Assembly (NCBI GenBank): GCA_944320305.1 | Contig: CALUGW010000006.1 | Coordinates: 51,565-115,564 of the forward strand | Reading direction: 5' to 3' | Source of the DNA: an uncultured Prevotella sp. | GTDB taxonomy: Bacteria; Bacteroidota; Bacteroidia; Bacteroidales; Bacteroidaceae | Length of the DNA stretch: 64,000 nucleotides | Part shown: piece after piece, positions 1 through 8,483 of the stretch | Layout of the letters: each line of letters opens with the position of its first letter | Numbering within the stretch: position 1 is the first letter of the stretch | Program-made: the position numbers and the translations under genes | Notes under the pieces: model-generated | Told to the model about the DNA's origin: nothing | The model's input: the letters and a program-made list of their open reading frames with translations, nothing else | The model's database searches: none

Positions 1-222
1 GCCGCCCAGCGTGTTGGCGGCGGCGGTGAGCGCCTGCATCTCGGCGTGGGCGGTCACGTCGCGCAGCGTCTCGGTCAGGTTGTGCGCCCGCGACAGTATG
101 CGCCCGCGGCACACCACCACCGCCCCCACCGGTATCTCGCCCGCCTGCATGGCCCGCGCGGCCTCGGCCAGGGCCAGGCGCATGTAGCGCTCGTCTTCTT
201 TCTGTTGTTCTTCTGCTGTCAT
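1..222 (-). CDS. tadA: tRNA-specific adenosine deaminase, N-terminal part (runs off the window)
   Basis: Reading the minus strand from the ATG at 222 gives 74 codons before the window edge. The peptide has the cytidine/adenosine deaminase fold start: a GEIPVGAVVV strand at residues 28-37 and the zinc and proton-shuttle motif HAEM at 59-62 (His59, Glu61). The family converts A34 to inosine in the anticodon of tRNA-Arg. The second zinc motif (PCxxC) lies outside the window, so a TadA-like deaminase of other specificity cannot be excluded, although IPVGAVVV is typical of TadA. It is divergent from the yraN-like gene. Confidence 0.85.
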   Translation of the reverse strand, partial: MTAEEQQKEDERYMRLALAEAARAMQAGEIPVGAVVVCRGRILSRAHNLTETLRDVTAHAEMQALTAAANTLGG

Positions 223-260
223 GCGGAGTGTCTGTTGGTGCCACAAAATTAGCTCTTTTC

Positions 261-292
261 TTTTGAATAATGGCCGAAAAGTGCTATTTTTG
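261..292 (+). promoter_or_regulatory. Bacteroidetes-type promoter for the yraN-birA genes
   Basis: TTTTG at 261-265 and TATTTTTG at 285-292 are separated by 19 bases, matching the -33/-7 consensus used by the Bacteroidetes primary sigma factor. The start codon follows 22 bases later. Confidence 0.6.
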
Positions 293-314
293 CATCAGAA
301 AACATTCATGAGGC

Positions 315-683
315 ATGGCAGAGCACAACACAACAGGCCGCTGGGGCGAGGACCGGGCGGCAGAGTATCTTGAGTCGCGGGGCTACGGCATCATGGCCCG
401 CGACTGGCGCGCGGGCCGCCGCGACATCGACATCGTGGCCCACAAGGACGGCACGGTGGCGTTCGTCGAGGTGAAGACGCGGCGCGACACCGGCTTCGGC
501 GCGCCCGAGCAGGCCGTGGACCTGCGCAAGGTGCGCTCCATAGCGGCCGCCGCCTCGGCCTTTATAAAGCTCAACAGGATAGACGCCCGGGTGCGCTTCG
601 ACATCATCGCCGTGACAGGCTCGCCCGGGGCGGGCTGCGCCATCGACCACATTGAGAACGCCTTTGTGCCCCCGCTGCAGTGA
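315..683 (+). CDS. YraN/UPF0102 family endonuclease-like protein
   Basis: The 122-residue protein matches the usual length of the UPF0102 (YraN) family, a small restriction-endonuclease-like fold. Visible motifs are the N-terminal GE (residues 11-12), Asp39 in RRDIDIVA and FVEVKTR (Glu52, Lys54), which together form the PD-(D/E)xK active-site pattern. The cellular role of the family is poorly defined and is thought to involve Holliday junction or DNA processing. It is followed directly by biotin ligase, and the two stop/start regions nearly overlap, so they are probably co-transcribed from the promoter at 261-292. Confidence 0.85.
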   Translation: MAEHNTTGRWGEDRAAEYLESRGYGIMARDWRAGRRDIDIVAHKDGTVAFVEVKTRRDTGFGAPEQAVDLRKVRSIAAAASAFIKLNRIDARVRFDIIAVTGSPGAGCAIDHIENAFVPPLQ

Positions 684-688
684 GCGCC

Positions 689-1423
689 ATGCAGGACATA
701 GTGCTGATACACACGCCGCAGACCGACTCGACCAACCTGCTGCTGCGCCGCTACGGCGGCGAGGAGGGCCGGCTGATGACCGTTGCGACCGCCGACTACC
801 AGACGGCGGGGCGCGGCCAGGGCCGCAACACGTGGGAGAGCGCGCCGGGCCTGAACCTGCTCGTGAGCGTGAGGCTGCACCCGCAGGGGCTGCCCGCGGC
901 GCGGCAGTATGCGCTGACCGAGGCCGGGGCGCTGGCCGTGCGCGACACCGTGGCCCGCTATGCCGGCGGAGCCAGCGTGAAATGGCCCAACGATGTCTAC
1001 GTGGGCGACCGCAAAATCAGCGGCACGCTGTCGGAGTGCGACATCAGCGGCACGGCGATACGCACCTGCACGCTGGGCATAGGGCTTAACGTCAACCAGC
1101 GCGAGTTCACCGGCGGCGCGCCCAACCCGGTGTCGATAGCGCAGCTCACGGGGCGCGACGCCGACCGCCGCGAGGTGCTCCGGCTGCTGCTCGCCCGCCT
1201 GCGCCACTACGCCGCCATGGTGGACGGCGGGCGTTACGACAGCCTGCACGGGCTGTATCTGGACCGGCTCTACCGCCGCGAGGGGCTTCACCGCTACCGC
1301 GACAGCCGGGGCGAGTTCGCGGCCCAGACCGTGACCGTGGAGCCGCAGGGGCTGCTCGTGCTGCGGCGCGAGAGCGGCGAGGTGTCAAAATACGAGTTTA
1401 AGGAAGTGAAATTCATAATCTGA
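689..1423 (+). CDS. birA: Biotin--[acetyl-CoA-carboxylase] ligase
   Basis: This enzyme activates biotin with ATP and transfers it to the carboxyl-carrier protein. The BPL catalytic domain spans nearly the whole protein: STNLLLRRY near the N-terminus, GRGQGRN (biotinyl-AMP loop), KWPNDVYV with the catalytic lysine, and LGIGLNVNQ, followed by the small C-terminal domain. No N-terminal helix-turn-helix is present, so it should not act as a biotin repressor. An in-frame GTG at 680 overlaps the upstream stop by four bases and is an alternative start that adds three residues; I prefer the ATG at 689. Confidence 0.88.
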   Translation: MQDIVLIHTPQTDSTNLLLRRYGGEEGRLMTVATADYQTAGRGQGRNTWESAPGLNLLVSVRLHPQGLPAARQYALTEAGALAVRDTVARYAGGASVKWPNDVYVGDRKISGTLSECDISGTAIRTCTLGIGLNVNQREFTGGAPNPVSIAQLTGRDADRREVLRLLLARLRHYAAMVDGGRYDSLHGLYLDRLYRREGLHRYRDSRGEFAAQTVTVEPQGLLVLRRESGEVSKYEFKEVKFII

Positions 1424-1442
1424 ACATAACAAACAAGCAGAA

Positions 1443-2153
1443 ATGGCAAAGTACAAGAGAATCCTGCTGAAGCTCAGCGGCGAGAGCCTGATGGGCAGCC
1501 AGCACTACGGCATCGACCCGGAACGGCTGGGCGACTACGCCCGGCAGATAAAAGAGGTGGCCCTGATGGGCGTGCAGATAGGCATCGTCATAGGCGGAGG
1601 CAACATCTTCCGCGGCCTCAGCGGCGCGGCCAAGGGCTTCGACCGCGTAAAGGGCGACCAGATGGGCATGTGCGCCACGGTGATAAACTCGCTGGCGCTC
1701 AGCTCCGCGCTCGAGGCGATAGGCGTCAAGACCAAGGTGCTCACGGCCATACGCATGGAGCCGATAGGCGAGTTCTACACCAAGTGGAAGGCCATCGAGG
1801 CCATGGAGGCGGGCTACGTGTGCATCTTCTCGGCCGGAACGGGCAACCCTTACTTCACCACCGACACCGGCTCGTCGCTCCGCGGCATAGAGATTGGGGC
1901 CGACGTGATGCTCAAGGGCACCCGCGTTGACGGCATCTACACCGCCGACCCCGAGAAGGACCCCACGGCGGTGAAGTTCAAAGACATAACCTACGACGAG
2001 ATCTACACGCGCGGGCTGAAGGTGATGGACCTTACCGCCACCACCATGTGCAAGGAGAACAACCTGCCGATATACGTGTTCAACATGGACGTAGTGGGCA
2101 ACCTGCGCCGCGTCATGGACGGCGAGGAGATCGGAACGCTCGTGCACAACTGA
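1443..2153 (+). CDS. pyrH: UMP kinase
   Basis: The 236-residue protein phosphorylates UMP to UDP in pyrimidine synthesis. It belongs to the amino-acid kinase fold: KLSGES at residues 10-15, GGGNIFRG at 51-58, and DGIYTADPEKDP near residue 165, all characteristic of bacterial PyrH rather than eukaryotic UMP/CMP kinases. It starts 19 bases after birA. The bacterial enzyme is hexameric and regulated by GTP and UTP, a family property not readable here. Confidence 0.95.
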   Translation: MAKYKRILLKLSGESLMGSQHYGIDPERLGDYARQIKEVALMGVQIGIVIGGGNIFRGLSGAAKGFDRVKGDQMGMCATVINSLALSSALEAIGVKTKVLTAIRMEPIGEFYTKWKAIEAMEAGYVCIFSAGTGNPYFTTDTGSSLRGIEIGADVMLKGTRVDGIYTADPEKDPTAVKFKDITYDEIYTRGLKVMDLTATTMCKENNLPIYVFNMDVVGNLRRVMDGEEIGTLVHN

Positions 2154-2183
2154 CAATTTTAGCAAACAAAGAAAATAGAGATT

Positions 2184-3179
2184 ATGAGAAGAAACGGTTT
2201 GAAGGAGACGCTCCGCAGGGGCGTCTACATGATGGCTGCCGTGCTGGCGGCCTGCACAATGACGGCTTGCGGCAGCGACGACGACGGCGGCACGCCTCCG
2301 CCAGAGTTCACAACGCCCGCCTACGAGGCGTCGGCAGCCAAGTTCGACATCACAGACACCGACGCGCCGTACTCTTCGGTGGAGCTTACAGCCGGCGGAA
2401 ACTACATCATCCGCCTCAGAGAGATTACCGGCAGCCCTGAGGAAGACCCCAACGTGCAGCCCGCTCCGGGGCGTGTGAGCTTTGCGGCAGGCCCTGGGCA
2501 GGTGGCGGAGGGCACCCGCGCCACCGTGTGGTCCAACATCCTCTATGGCAAATACACCAAGACCGGCGACAACGAGTACACCCTTGAGGGCTACGGCAAG
2601 CTCACCGTGACGCAGAAGGACGGCTCGGCCGTGAGCCTGCACATGGTGCGCACCGACGGACAGGAGTACACCATCAGCGGCAACAAGGCCGGAAACACGG
2701 CGACTGGCGCCAACACTGACATGCTCTGCCGCACGTGGAACATCGTGGAGATGCGTTCTTACGCACGCCTCAACGGCAACACGCTCTACGACATAACGGC
2801 AGGCTCGCTCAGCGAGCTGGTCGGAAAAATCGTGGAGTGGGGCAAGAGCATGGACGACAGCTTCTCTGAGGAAGACGTCAGCGGACTGCTCGGCGACATA
2901 CCGGAGCCGCGCCAGTTCGTGTTCTCCAAGTCGGGAACGTATATGGTTCTCTATGAGAACGACATGCTGGCGGTGTCAACCTGGCGCTGGAAAGACCAGA
3001 ACGCCGGCGTGATGCAGTACTCGTGGAACCCCGACACGTTCAACGACGCCTACATTGCCGGCGAGGTTACGACCGCGTTCAGCGGCAAGCGGCTGGAGAT
3101 AACCGAGGTGAAGACCGACTCAGAGGACGGCTACTCCATGCAGGTGGGCGTGGTCTACATCCTTGAGGAGGCCAAATAG
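2184..3179 (+). CDS. Lipoprotein of unknown function
   Basis: 331 residues beginning with a basic signal peptide and a lipobox ending at Cys29 (MTAC followed by GSDDDGG). An acidic stretch directly after the cysteine is the usual Bacteroidetes signal for export of lipoproteins to the outer-membrane surface. The body has repeated beta-rich segments (for example GNEYTLEGYGKLTV-like and STWRWKDQ) that resemble lipocalin-like or DUF-type calycin domains of Bacteroidales lipoproteins, but I cannot assign a family. It lies 30 bases after pyrH and ends in a strong terminator. Confidence 0.8.
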   Translation: MRRNGLKETLRRGVYMMAAVLAACTMTACGSDDDGGTPPPEFTTPAYEASAAKFDITDTDAPYSSVELTAGGNYIIRLREITGSPEEDPNVQPAPGRVSFAAGPGQVAEGTRATVWSNILYGKYTKTGDNEYTLEGYGKLTVTQKDGSAVSLHMVRTDGQEYTISGNKAGNTATGANTDMLCRTWNIVEMRSYARLNGNTLYDITAGSLSELVGKIVEWGKSMDDSFSEEDVSGLLGDIPEPRQFVFSKSGTYMVLYENDMLAVSTWRWKDQNAGVMQYSWNPDTFNDAYIAGEVTTAFSGKRLEITEVKTDSEDGYSMQVGVVYILEEAK

Positions 3180-3212
3180 CCGCCGGCGGACGCACTGCGC
3201 CTGCATGGAAAA

Positions 3213-3257
3213 ACAAGCCCGGCAGAGCATGACCGGCTCAGCCGGGCTTGTTGTTTT
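3213..3257 (+). terminator. Rho-independent terminator after the lipoprotein
   Basis: The arms ACAAGCCCGGC and GCCGGGCTTGT (3213-3223 and 3240-3250) form a GC-rich stem followed by TGTTTTT. It lies about 45 bases before the GH30 start. Confidence 0.8.
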
Positions 3258-3302
3258 TATTCGCAAGCAATGTTTATTCAACATAATGATAAGAAAGATG
3301 TC

Positions 3303-4793
3303 ATGAACAGGATCATCTCAACCGCCGCCGCGCTGCTGGCCTGCGCTGCGGTGTCGGCGCAGACGTTCACCGCAGTGGGCACAACGGAGGGTGCCGAGTG
3401 GAGAGAAAGCAAAGTGAGGATGGAGCGCAAGGCCAAGGCCGAGCCGCTGCTGGAGCTGTCGGGACAGGAGCAGGGCACGCCATTCATGCACTGGGGCCAC
3501 TGCTTCAACGAGCTGGCGTGGGACGCGCTTAACCTGCTGCCGGAGGCCGACCGCGAGGAGCTGCTGCGCCGATTCTTCGCGCCAGACGGCGACCTGCGCT
3601 TCACCATGGGGCGCATACCGATGAACGCCAACGACTATGCCCGCTCGTGGTACAGTTGCGACGAGGTGGCGGGCGACTTCGAGCTGCGCCACTTCAGTAT
3701 CGACCGCGACCGCCAGGCCATCATTCCCTTCGTCCGCGCGGCGCAGAAGCACGTGCCGCAAATGACGTTCTGGGCCTCGCCTTGGTCGCCGCCGAGCTGG
3801 ATGAAGATAACGGGCGACTACCCCGTGCGCAGCGACAAGAAGTACAACACGTTGGACCCGCGCAAGGACTACCTGCTCTACGGCGGCGACGCGGGCGACC
3901 GCGACGACTACAAGGCGCCCACGGGCAAGACCTTTCCCAACCCGCTCTCGCAGACCGACTACATGATACAGGAGCCGCGATACCTCCAGGCTTATGCCGA
4001 TTTCTTCAGCCGCTTCATCACCGAATACGCCGCCGAGGGCATCAAGATAGGCATGGTGATGTATCAGAACGAGGCCTGGAGCTACACTCCTTATCCCGGA
4101 TGCGCTTGGACTCCGGCGGGCATCGTGCGCTTCAACACGCAGTATCTCGCGCCCACACTGCGCCGCGACCACCCCGACGTTGACGTTTACTTCGGCACGA
4201 TAAACACAAACCGCATGAACATCATCGACAGCGTGCTCTCCGACAAGGCCATGGCCGCAGCCGTCAGGGGCGTGGGCCTGCAGTGGGAGGGCGGACAGCT
4301 GCTGCCCGCCCTGCGCGAGAAGTACCCTCAGATGCGCTTCGTCCAGACGGAGAGCGAGTGCGGCTGGGGCCGCTTCGACTGGAAATCGGGCGAGCACACC
4401 TTTGAGCGCATCAACCATTATCTGGGCAACGGCTGCGAGGACTACACCTTCTGGAACGCCGTTCTGGCCGACAGCGGCACAAGCACATGGGGCTGGCGGC
4501 AGAACGCCTTGGTGCGCGTCGATTCCAAAAAACGCACTTATACGCTCACGCCGGAGTACTATGCCGTGCGCCATTACACGCAGTTCGTGCCGCAAGGCTC
4601 GCGCGTAATAGGCTTCGTTCCGCAGGGCAAGCAGGGCCTGCCGGTGCTCGTTGTGCGCACGCCGCAGGGCAAGCTGGCCGTCATGGCGGGCAACTTCACC
4701 GACACCGTGCGCGACATTACGCTGCGCCTCGGCAAGAAGTATCTCAACGTGAGCCTCGCGCCGCACTCCATGAACACGTTCGCCGAGAGGTGA
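3303..4793 (+). CDS. Secreted GH30 family glycoside hydrolase
   Basis: 496 residues with an N-terminal signal peptide (MNRIISTAAALLACAAVSAQ). The catalytic TIM barrel shows GRIPMNANDYA, SPWSPPSWMK, the acid/base glutamate in MYQNEAW (Glu257) and a probable nucleophile in TESECGWG (Glu352), the pattern of the glucosylceramidase/beta-1,6-glucanase family GH30. A C-terminal beta domain ends with SLAPHSMNTF, as is usual in GH30. An in-frame ATG at 3270 would add 11 polar residues before the signal peptide, so the ATG at 3303 is preferred. Substrate is inferred only: beta-1,6-glucan or glucosylceramide-like glycans. It converges with the GH2 gene across a shared terminator. Confidence 0.88.
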   Translation: MNRIISTAAALLACAAVSAQTFTAVGTTEGAEWRESKVRMERKAKAEPLLELSGQEQGTPFMHWGHCFNELAWDALNLLPEADREELLRRFFAPDGDLRFTMGRIPMNANDYARSWYSCDEVAGDFELRHFSIDRDRQAIIPFVRAAQKHVPQMTFWASPWSPPSWMKITGDYPVRSDKKYNTLDPRKDYLLYGGDAGDRDDYKAPTGKTFPNPLSQTDYMIQEPRYLQAYADFFSRFITEYAAEGIKIGMVMYQNEAWSYTPYPGCAWTPAGIVRFNTQYLAPTLRRDHPDVDVYFGTINTNRMNIIDSVLSDKAMAAAVRGVGLQWEGGQLLPALREKYPQMRFVQTESECGWGRFDWKSGEHTFERINHYLGNGCEDYTFWNAVLADSGTSTWGWRQNALVRVDSKKRTYTLTPEYYAVRHYTQFVPQGSRVIGFVPQGKQGLPVLVVRTPQGKLAVMAGNFTDTVRDITLRLGKKYLNVSLAPHSMNTFAER

Positions 4794-4826
4794 ACACACA
4801 GCGCCGGGCGGCTGATCTTATGAGAA

Positions 4827-4880
4827 ACACAAAGGCGGGGCGCCGGTTTTTGCCGGCAGCTCCGCCTTTGTGTGTATTCT
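4827..4880. terminator. Bidirectional terminator between convergent GH30 and GH2 genes
   Basis: ACACAAAGGCGG at 4827-4838 pairs with CCGCCTTTGTGT at 4862-4873 around a second internal stem (CGCCGG/CCGGC). T-rich flanks on both sides suit termination from either direction. Confidence 0.75.
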
Positions 4881-4899
4881 TGCTCTGTCTTCCTGTGGT

Positions 4900-7323
4900 T
4901 TATTCAACCACGATTTCCGTCACGGCGGGCTTCATCCCCTTGGCCTTTGCCGTCACCTTGATGGTGCCGGGCTGGGCCTTAGAGCGGATGATGAGCTGCG
5001 CGCGGCCCTGGTAAACGGTGCGGCTGTCGGCCTGCCACGGCTCGTCGCTGAGCATATTGGCGTTGGCCACGCCCGCGTTTGTGCCGCTGCCCTTGACCGT
5101 GAACGAGAGCTTCAGGTCGTTCACGGGGCACACGTTGCCGTCTTTGTCGAGCGCCACATAGTCGATGTAAGCCAAGTCCAGACCGTCGGCGCGGAGCGTG
5201 TCGGCGTCGCAGGTGGCCACGATGCGGGCCGGCTTGCCCGCCGTGCGCAGCACATCCTCGCAGACCGGCTTGCCGTCGCGGTAGCCCACGGCCTTCAGCT
5301 CGCCCTCGGCGAACGCCAGCGGCCACACCAGTTCGGGCGGAGTGCCTGCCGCCGGGAGCTTCTTGCGGCCAAGGCTGCGGCCGTTGAGCAGCAGTTCGGT
5401 CTCGTCGCAGTTGCTCATCACCTGCACCTTCAGCGAGTCTCCGGCCTTGTAGTTCCAGTGTTCCTCAAGCTGAATCCACGTCATCTTCAGGTCGTTCCAC
5501 ACGAGCGAGCCTTGCCCCTTGGCCGGGCGGGTGACTATCTTGACCATAGGCTCAGGCCAGTAGAAGCTGCGCACGCTCTGTCCGAGCGGCTTTACGCGGT
5601 TGGTGAAGTCCACGAGGCCGCGCGTCCACCCCTTCGACGGCCATCCGAACGACTCGCCGATGTAGTCGGTGCCGCCCCAGTAGAAGTGGCCGATGGGGTA
5701 GGAGTGGTTGTAGTTGAAGTAGTTGTAGCCCAGGTCGCCCACGGCAAGCTCGCCCGCCATGAACATGAGCTGCGGGTACTTCTTGTGATCCTCATCCCAG
5801 AAACGCTCCAGGTAGTTGGTTGAAACGATGTCGGTGTAGAACTCAAACTGGTGCGGGTCGGCCGCGAGCCACTTCGCCATGTCCTTCTTCTCGCGCGTGT
5901 CGCCGTAGCGGTTTGGGTACTGGCTGTAGGTGATTTTGCGCGAGGGGTCAATCTTGCGCGTGTGGTCCACGAGCATCTTCAGCATCTCCACGCCGCCCTT
6001 GCGCGTCTTGTCGGCCTGTATCTGCTGGTAAACCTCGTTGCCCACGCTCCACATTATCACCGATGGATGGTTGCGGTCGCGCTCCATCTGCGTGCGTATG
6101 TCGCGCAGGTGGAGGTTGCCCATCTTCGCCCCGCGCCCGTAGAAGCTGTCCTCCCACTTGTCGAAGAACTCGTCAACCACCAGCACGCCGTGGCGGTCGG
6201 CCCAGTCGAGCACGTAGCGCGGGTAGGCGTTGTGCGACAGTCGGATGCCGTTGCAGCCCATGTCGCGCGTCAGGGCGGTGAGGCGGCGGTCCCAGGCGGC
6301 GTCGAACGAGGCCGTGCCGAGCGGGCCGAGGTCGGTGTGCAGGCACACTCCGTTGATATATACGCGCCGCCCGTTCACGATCAGGCCGCTGTCGGGGCTG
6401 AACTCAATGTCGCGAATGCCGAAAGAGGTCTCATAGGTGTCTGTGGGTGCGGCCGGCGGAACGGTCTGTCCGGCGGCGGATGCGGGATATTTGCCGAGCG
6501 TGAACACACGGCTCACGGCCTTGTAGAGCACGCCCTTGCCCACATCCCAGAGCTGCGGCTGCGGCACGCGGATGTCCTGCCGGAAGGTGAAAGTCTCGCC
6601 AGGGCCGAACGGCGCGGCGGCCTCGCGCGTGGCCACGGTGCGCCCCTGCGGGTCGATGATGTCGGTCACGAGGCGGCAGAGCACCGAGTCGCGCCTGCCG
6701 TTGCTCACAGCCGTCTCTATGGCCACGAGCGCACGGTCGGCCGAAATCTTCGGCGTGGTTACGTAAGTGCCGTTCCACGCCACGTGCACGGGGTCGAGCA
6801 CGTGGAGCCACACGTTGCGGTTGATGCCCTCGCCGTTGTACCACCGCGAGCTTTTATTATATGTATTGTCGTATGACACGGCCACCACGTTGTCGCCCTC
6901 GCGCAGCATATCGGTTATGTCGTGCGTGAAGTCGATGTAGCCGTTGGGATGCTCGCCGCCGCAGGCGATGCCGTTCACGAACACGCGGGCGTCGCGGTAG
7001 ACGCCCTCAAACTCCAGCACCACGCGCCGCCCGCGCCACGCCGGGTCGTAGCTGATGTGCTTGCGGTACCACCCGCGGCCCAATGGCAGGAAGCCGACGC
7101 GCGAGCTTGCGCCGTCGCCTTTCTGCTGGAAGGCGTGGTGTACGGCAGCGTCGTGGGGCAGGTCCACCGTCTGCCACTTGCTGTCGTCAAACTGCGCGGC
7201 CTCCGCTCCGGCCACGTTCTCACGGATGAACTTCCATCCCAAGTTGATGTTCACTTTCTCGCGGGCCACTGTTGCGAGACACACGGCGAGCGCGGCAATA
7301 GCCGCAAAGAGTTTTCTGCTCAT
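4900..7323 (-). CDS. Secreted GH2 family beta-galactosidase-like enzyme
   Basis: 807 residues starting with a signal peptide (MSRKLFAAIAALAVCLATVA). Domain order is the GH2 jelly-roll (NLGWKF to about residue 180), an immunoglobulin-like domain (about 190-300), the TIM barrel (from FGIRDIEF, about 301, to 600) and C-terminal beta domains of the DUF4982 type (about 610-800). The acid/base is Glu430 in SVGNEV and the nucleophile is Glu525 in MAGEL. RLSHNAYPR and DEFFDKW are standard GH2 barrel motifs. The family removes terminal beta-galactosyl, glucuronyl or mannosyl residues; beta-galactosidase is the most likely activity. It probably acts in the periplasm or at the cell surface on the same glycan as the neighbouring GH30. 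Confidence 0.9.
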   Translation of the reverse strand: MSRKLFAAIAALAVCLATVAREKVNINLGWKFIRENVAGAEAAQFDDSKWQTVDLPHDAAVHHAFQQKGDGASSRVGFLPLGRGWYRKHISYDPAWRGRRVVLEFEGVYRDARVFVNGIACGGEHPNGYIDFTHDITDMLREGDNVVAVSYDNTYNKSSRWYNGEGINRNVWLHVLDPVHVAWNGTYVTTPKISADRALVAIETAVSNGRRDSVLCRLVTDIIDPQGRTVATREAAAPFGPGETFTFRQDIRVPQPQLWDVGKGVLYKAVSRVFTLGKYPASAAGQTVPPAAPTDTYETSFGIRDIEFSPDSGLIVNGRRVYINGVCLHTDLGPLGTASFDAAWDRRLTALTRDMGCNGIRLSHNAYPRYVLDWADRHGVLVVDEFFDKWEDSFYGRGAKMGNLHLRDIRTQMERDRNHPSVIMWSVGNEVYQQIQADKTRKGGVEMLKMLVDHTRKIDPSRKITYSQYPNRYGDTREKKDMAKWLAADPHQFEFYTDIVSTNYLERFWDEDHKKYPQLMFMAGELAVGDLGYNYFNYNHSYPIGHFYWGGTDYIGESFGWPSKGWTRGLVDFTNRVKPLGQSVRSFYWPEPMVKIVTRPAKGQGSLVWNDLKMTWIQLEEHWNYKAGDSLKVQVMSNCDETELLLNGRSLGRKKLPAAGTPPELVWPLAFAEGELKAVGYRDGKPVCEDVLRTAGKPARIVATCDADTLRADGLDLAYIDYVALDKDGNVCPVNDLKLSFTVKGSGTNAGVANANMLSDEPWQADSRTVYQGRAQLIIRSKAQPGTIKVTAKAKGMKPAVTEIVVE

Positions 7324-7377
7324 GGTCTTCAGTCTTTATTTTTGTTTGCTGTTGAATATTTTCAATATGAATTGTCT

Positions 7378-7447
7378 CTCAATTTGCCAAATGTTCGAAT
7401 ATTTGACTTGTGGAGAACGTACTTGGCAAGTTGCTGATGTTCAATTT
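7378..7447 (+). repeat. Element with TTTGCCAAATGTTC and TTGGCAAGTTGC ends, plain copy
   Basis: The left part CTCAATTTGCCAAATGTTC and the right part GGAGAAC..ACTTGGCAAG..TGATGTTCAA are separated by only about six bases at 7406-7411. Both parts recur at 7583-7762 with a 118-base palindromic segment at the same position. Confidence 0.75.
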
Positions 7448-7582
7448 TCAATTGCCACATCTTTTGTCTGTCGCTTTGTTTTGCAAGTGCAAATTTACTT
7501 GTTTTTGAGCATGGCGGATGTGCCTGTATTCTACAAAAGAGTGCAAATTACTACGTTTTACGGGTCTTTTCAAAACGAATAT

Positions 7583-7762
7583 TCTCAATTTGCCAAATGT
7601 TCAAATATTTGTATGGCGTGTCTCGCATACAGTCTAAGGGCGCCCCGACGCGGACTCCAGAACACCCGGTTGCTTGCTGGATTCCGCGTTGGGGCGCCCT
7701 TAGACTGTATGCGAGACACGCCCCCTAAGGAGAACACAACTTGGCAACTTGTGGATGTTCAA
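7583..7762 (+). repeat. Same element carrying a long GC-rich palindrome
   Basis: It has the left part of the 7378 element (differing by one base over the first 28) and the right part from 7729. Between them lies an inverted repeat with 37-base arms at 7618-7654 and 7683-7719 that match at 36 positions (each arm holds TCTCGCATACAGTCTAAGGG or its complement), around a 28-base loop. Confidence 0.85.
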
Positions 7763-7781
7763 ATTTTTTTTGGCATAACAC

Positions 7782-8023
7782 GGTTCTCATAGAGTTCTCA
7801 AAAGTTCTCATGTGGTTCTCAACCGGTTCTCATTGAGTTCTCAAAAGTTCTCATGTGGTTCTCAACCGATTCTCATAGAGTTCTCAAAAGTTCTCATGTG
7901 GTTCTCAACCGGTTCTCATTGAGTTCTCAAAAGTTCTCATGTGGTTCTCAACCGGTTCTCATTGAGTTCTCAAAAGTTCTCATGTGGTTCTTAACCGGTT
8001 CTCATTGAGTTCTCAAAAGTTCT
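7782..8023 (+). repeat. 43-bp tandem repeat array, about 5.6 copies
   Basis: Units start at 7782, 7825, 7868, 7911, 7954 and 7997 (the last is partial), each exactly 43 bases. Each unit contains GGTTCTCATTGAGTTCTCAA followed by AAGTTCTCATGTGGTTCTCA and ACC, itself built from five GTTCTCA-like submotifs. Copies differ at only a few positions (ATAGAG/TTGAG, CCGAT/CCGGT). There are no unique spacers, so this is not a CRISPR array. Confidence 0.95.
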
Positions 8024-8144
8024 TTTCTCTTTCGGTGATGTTTTCCGTGCCGGTTGTCTTAATGTGCCCGTTCCGTGGCTTGCGCGGGTGCGGTTCAGGG
8101 CTGTTGTAAATGTTTTTGTAAATACTTTCATGGTTTCCCTGTGT

Positions 8145-8248
8145 GTTTACAAAACTGTTTACACGGGCTGTGAACTGTTTTCTTATAGTTTACAAAACAG
8201 TTTACAACTGCGCATGGGCGCCCCAATGTGTTTGCAAAACGGTTTACA
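8145..8248 (+). repeat. Three GTTTACA-AAACnG-TTTACA site pairs
   Basis: GTTTACAAAACTGTTTACA at 8145, GTTTACAAAACAGTTTACA at 8188 and GTTTGCAAAACGGTTTACA at 8230 are spaced 43 and 42 bases apart, close to the period of the array just upstream. The regular spacing of about four helical turns suggests protein-binding sites, but the function is unknown. Confidence 0.7.
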
Positions 8249-8483
8249 CCGTGCTGTCGGCTGCCTCCGTCTCGGCTTGTGCGCATTTCCTGCGGACGAG
8301 GGAGCAGGATTGTTTTGTTGTATGATATTGGCACGTTTTTGCCATGAGAGGCTTGTGCTTCCGGGCTGTCTCGGCTGGGGCTGTGTTGGCGGGCGTTGCG
8401 TTTTCCGGGCAGAAAAGAGCGGGAATGCGTATTAACGTTTATTGGCAACGCTTAAATTTATGGTGGTTTGGGCCGCTCAAATT

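Noticed and set aside
7782-8023. CRISPR array
   Set aside because: Repeats are contiguous without unique spacers, and no cas gene is nearby.
8064-8435. 123-codon frame in the gap before the hybrid regulator
   Set aside because: Low complexity, overlaps the GTTTACA sites and an equally long minus-strand frame; no protein signature.
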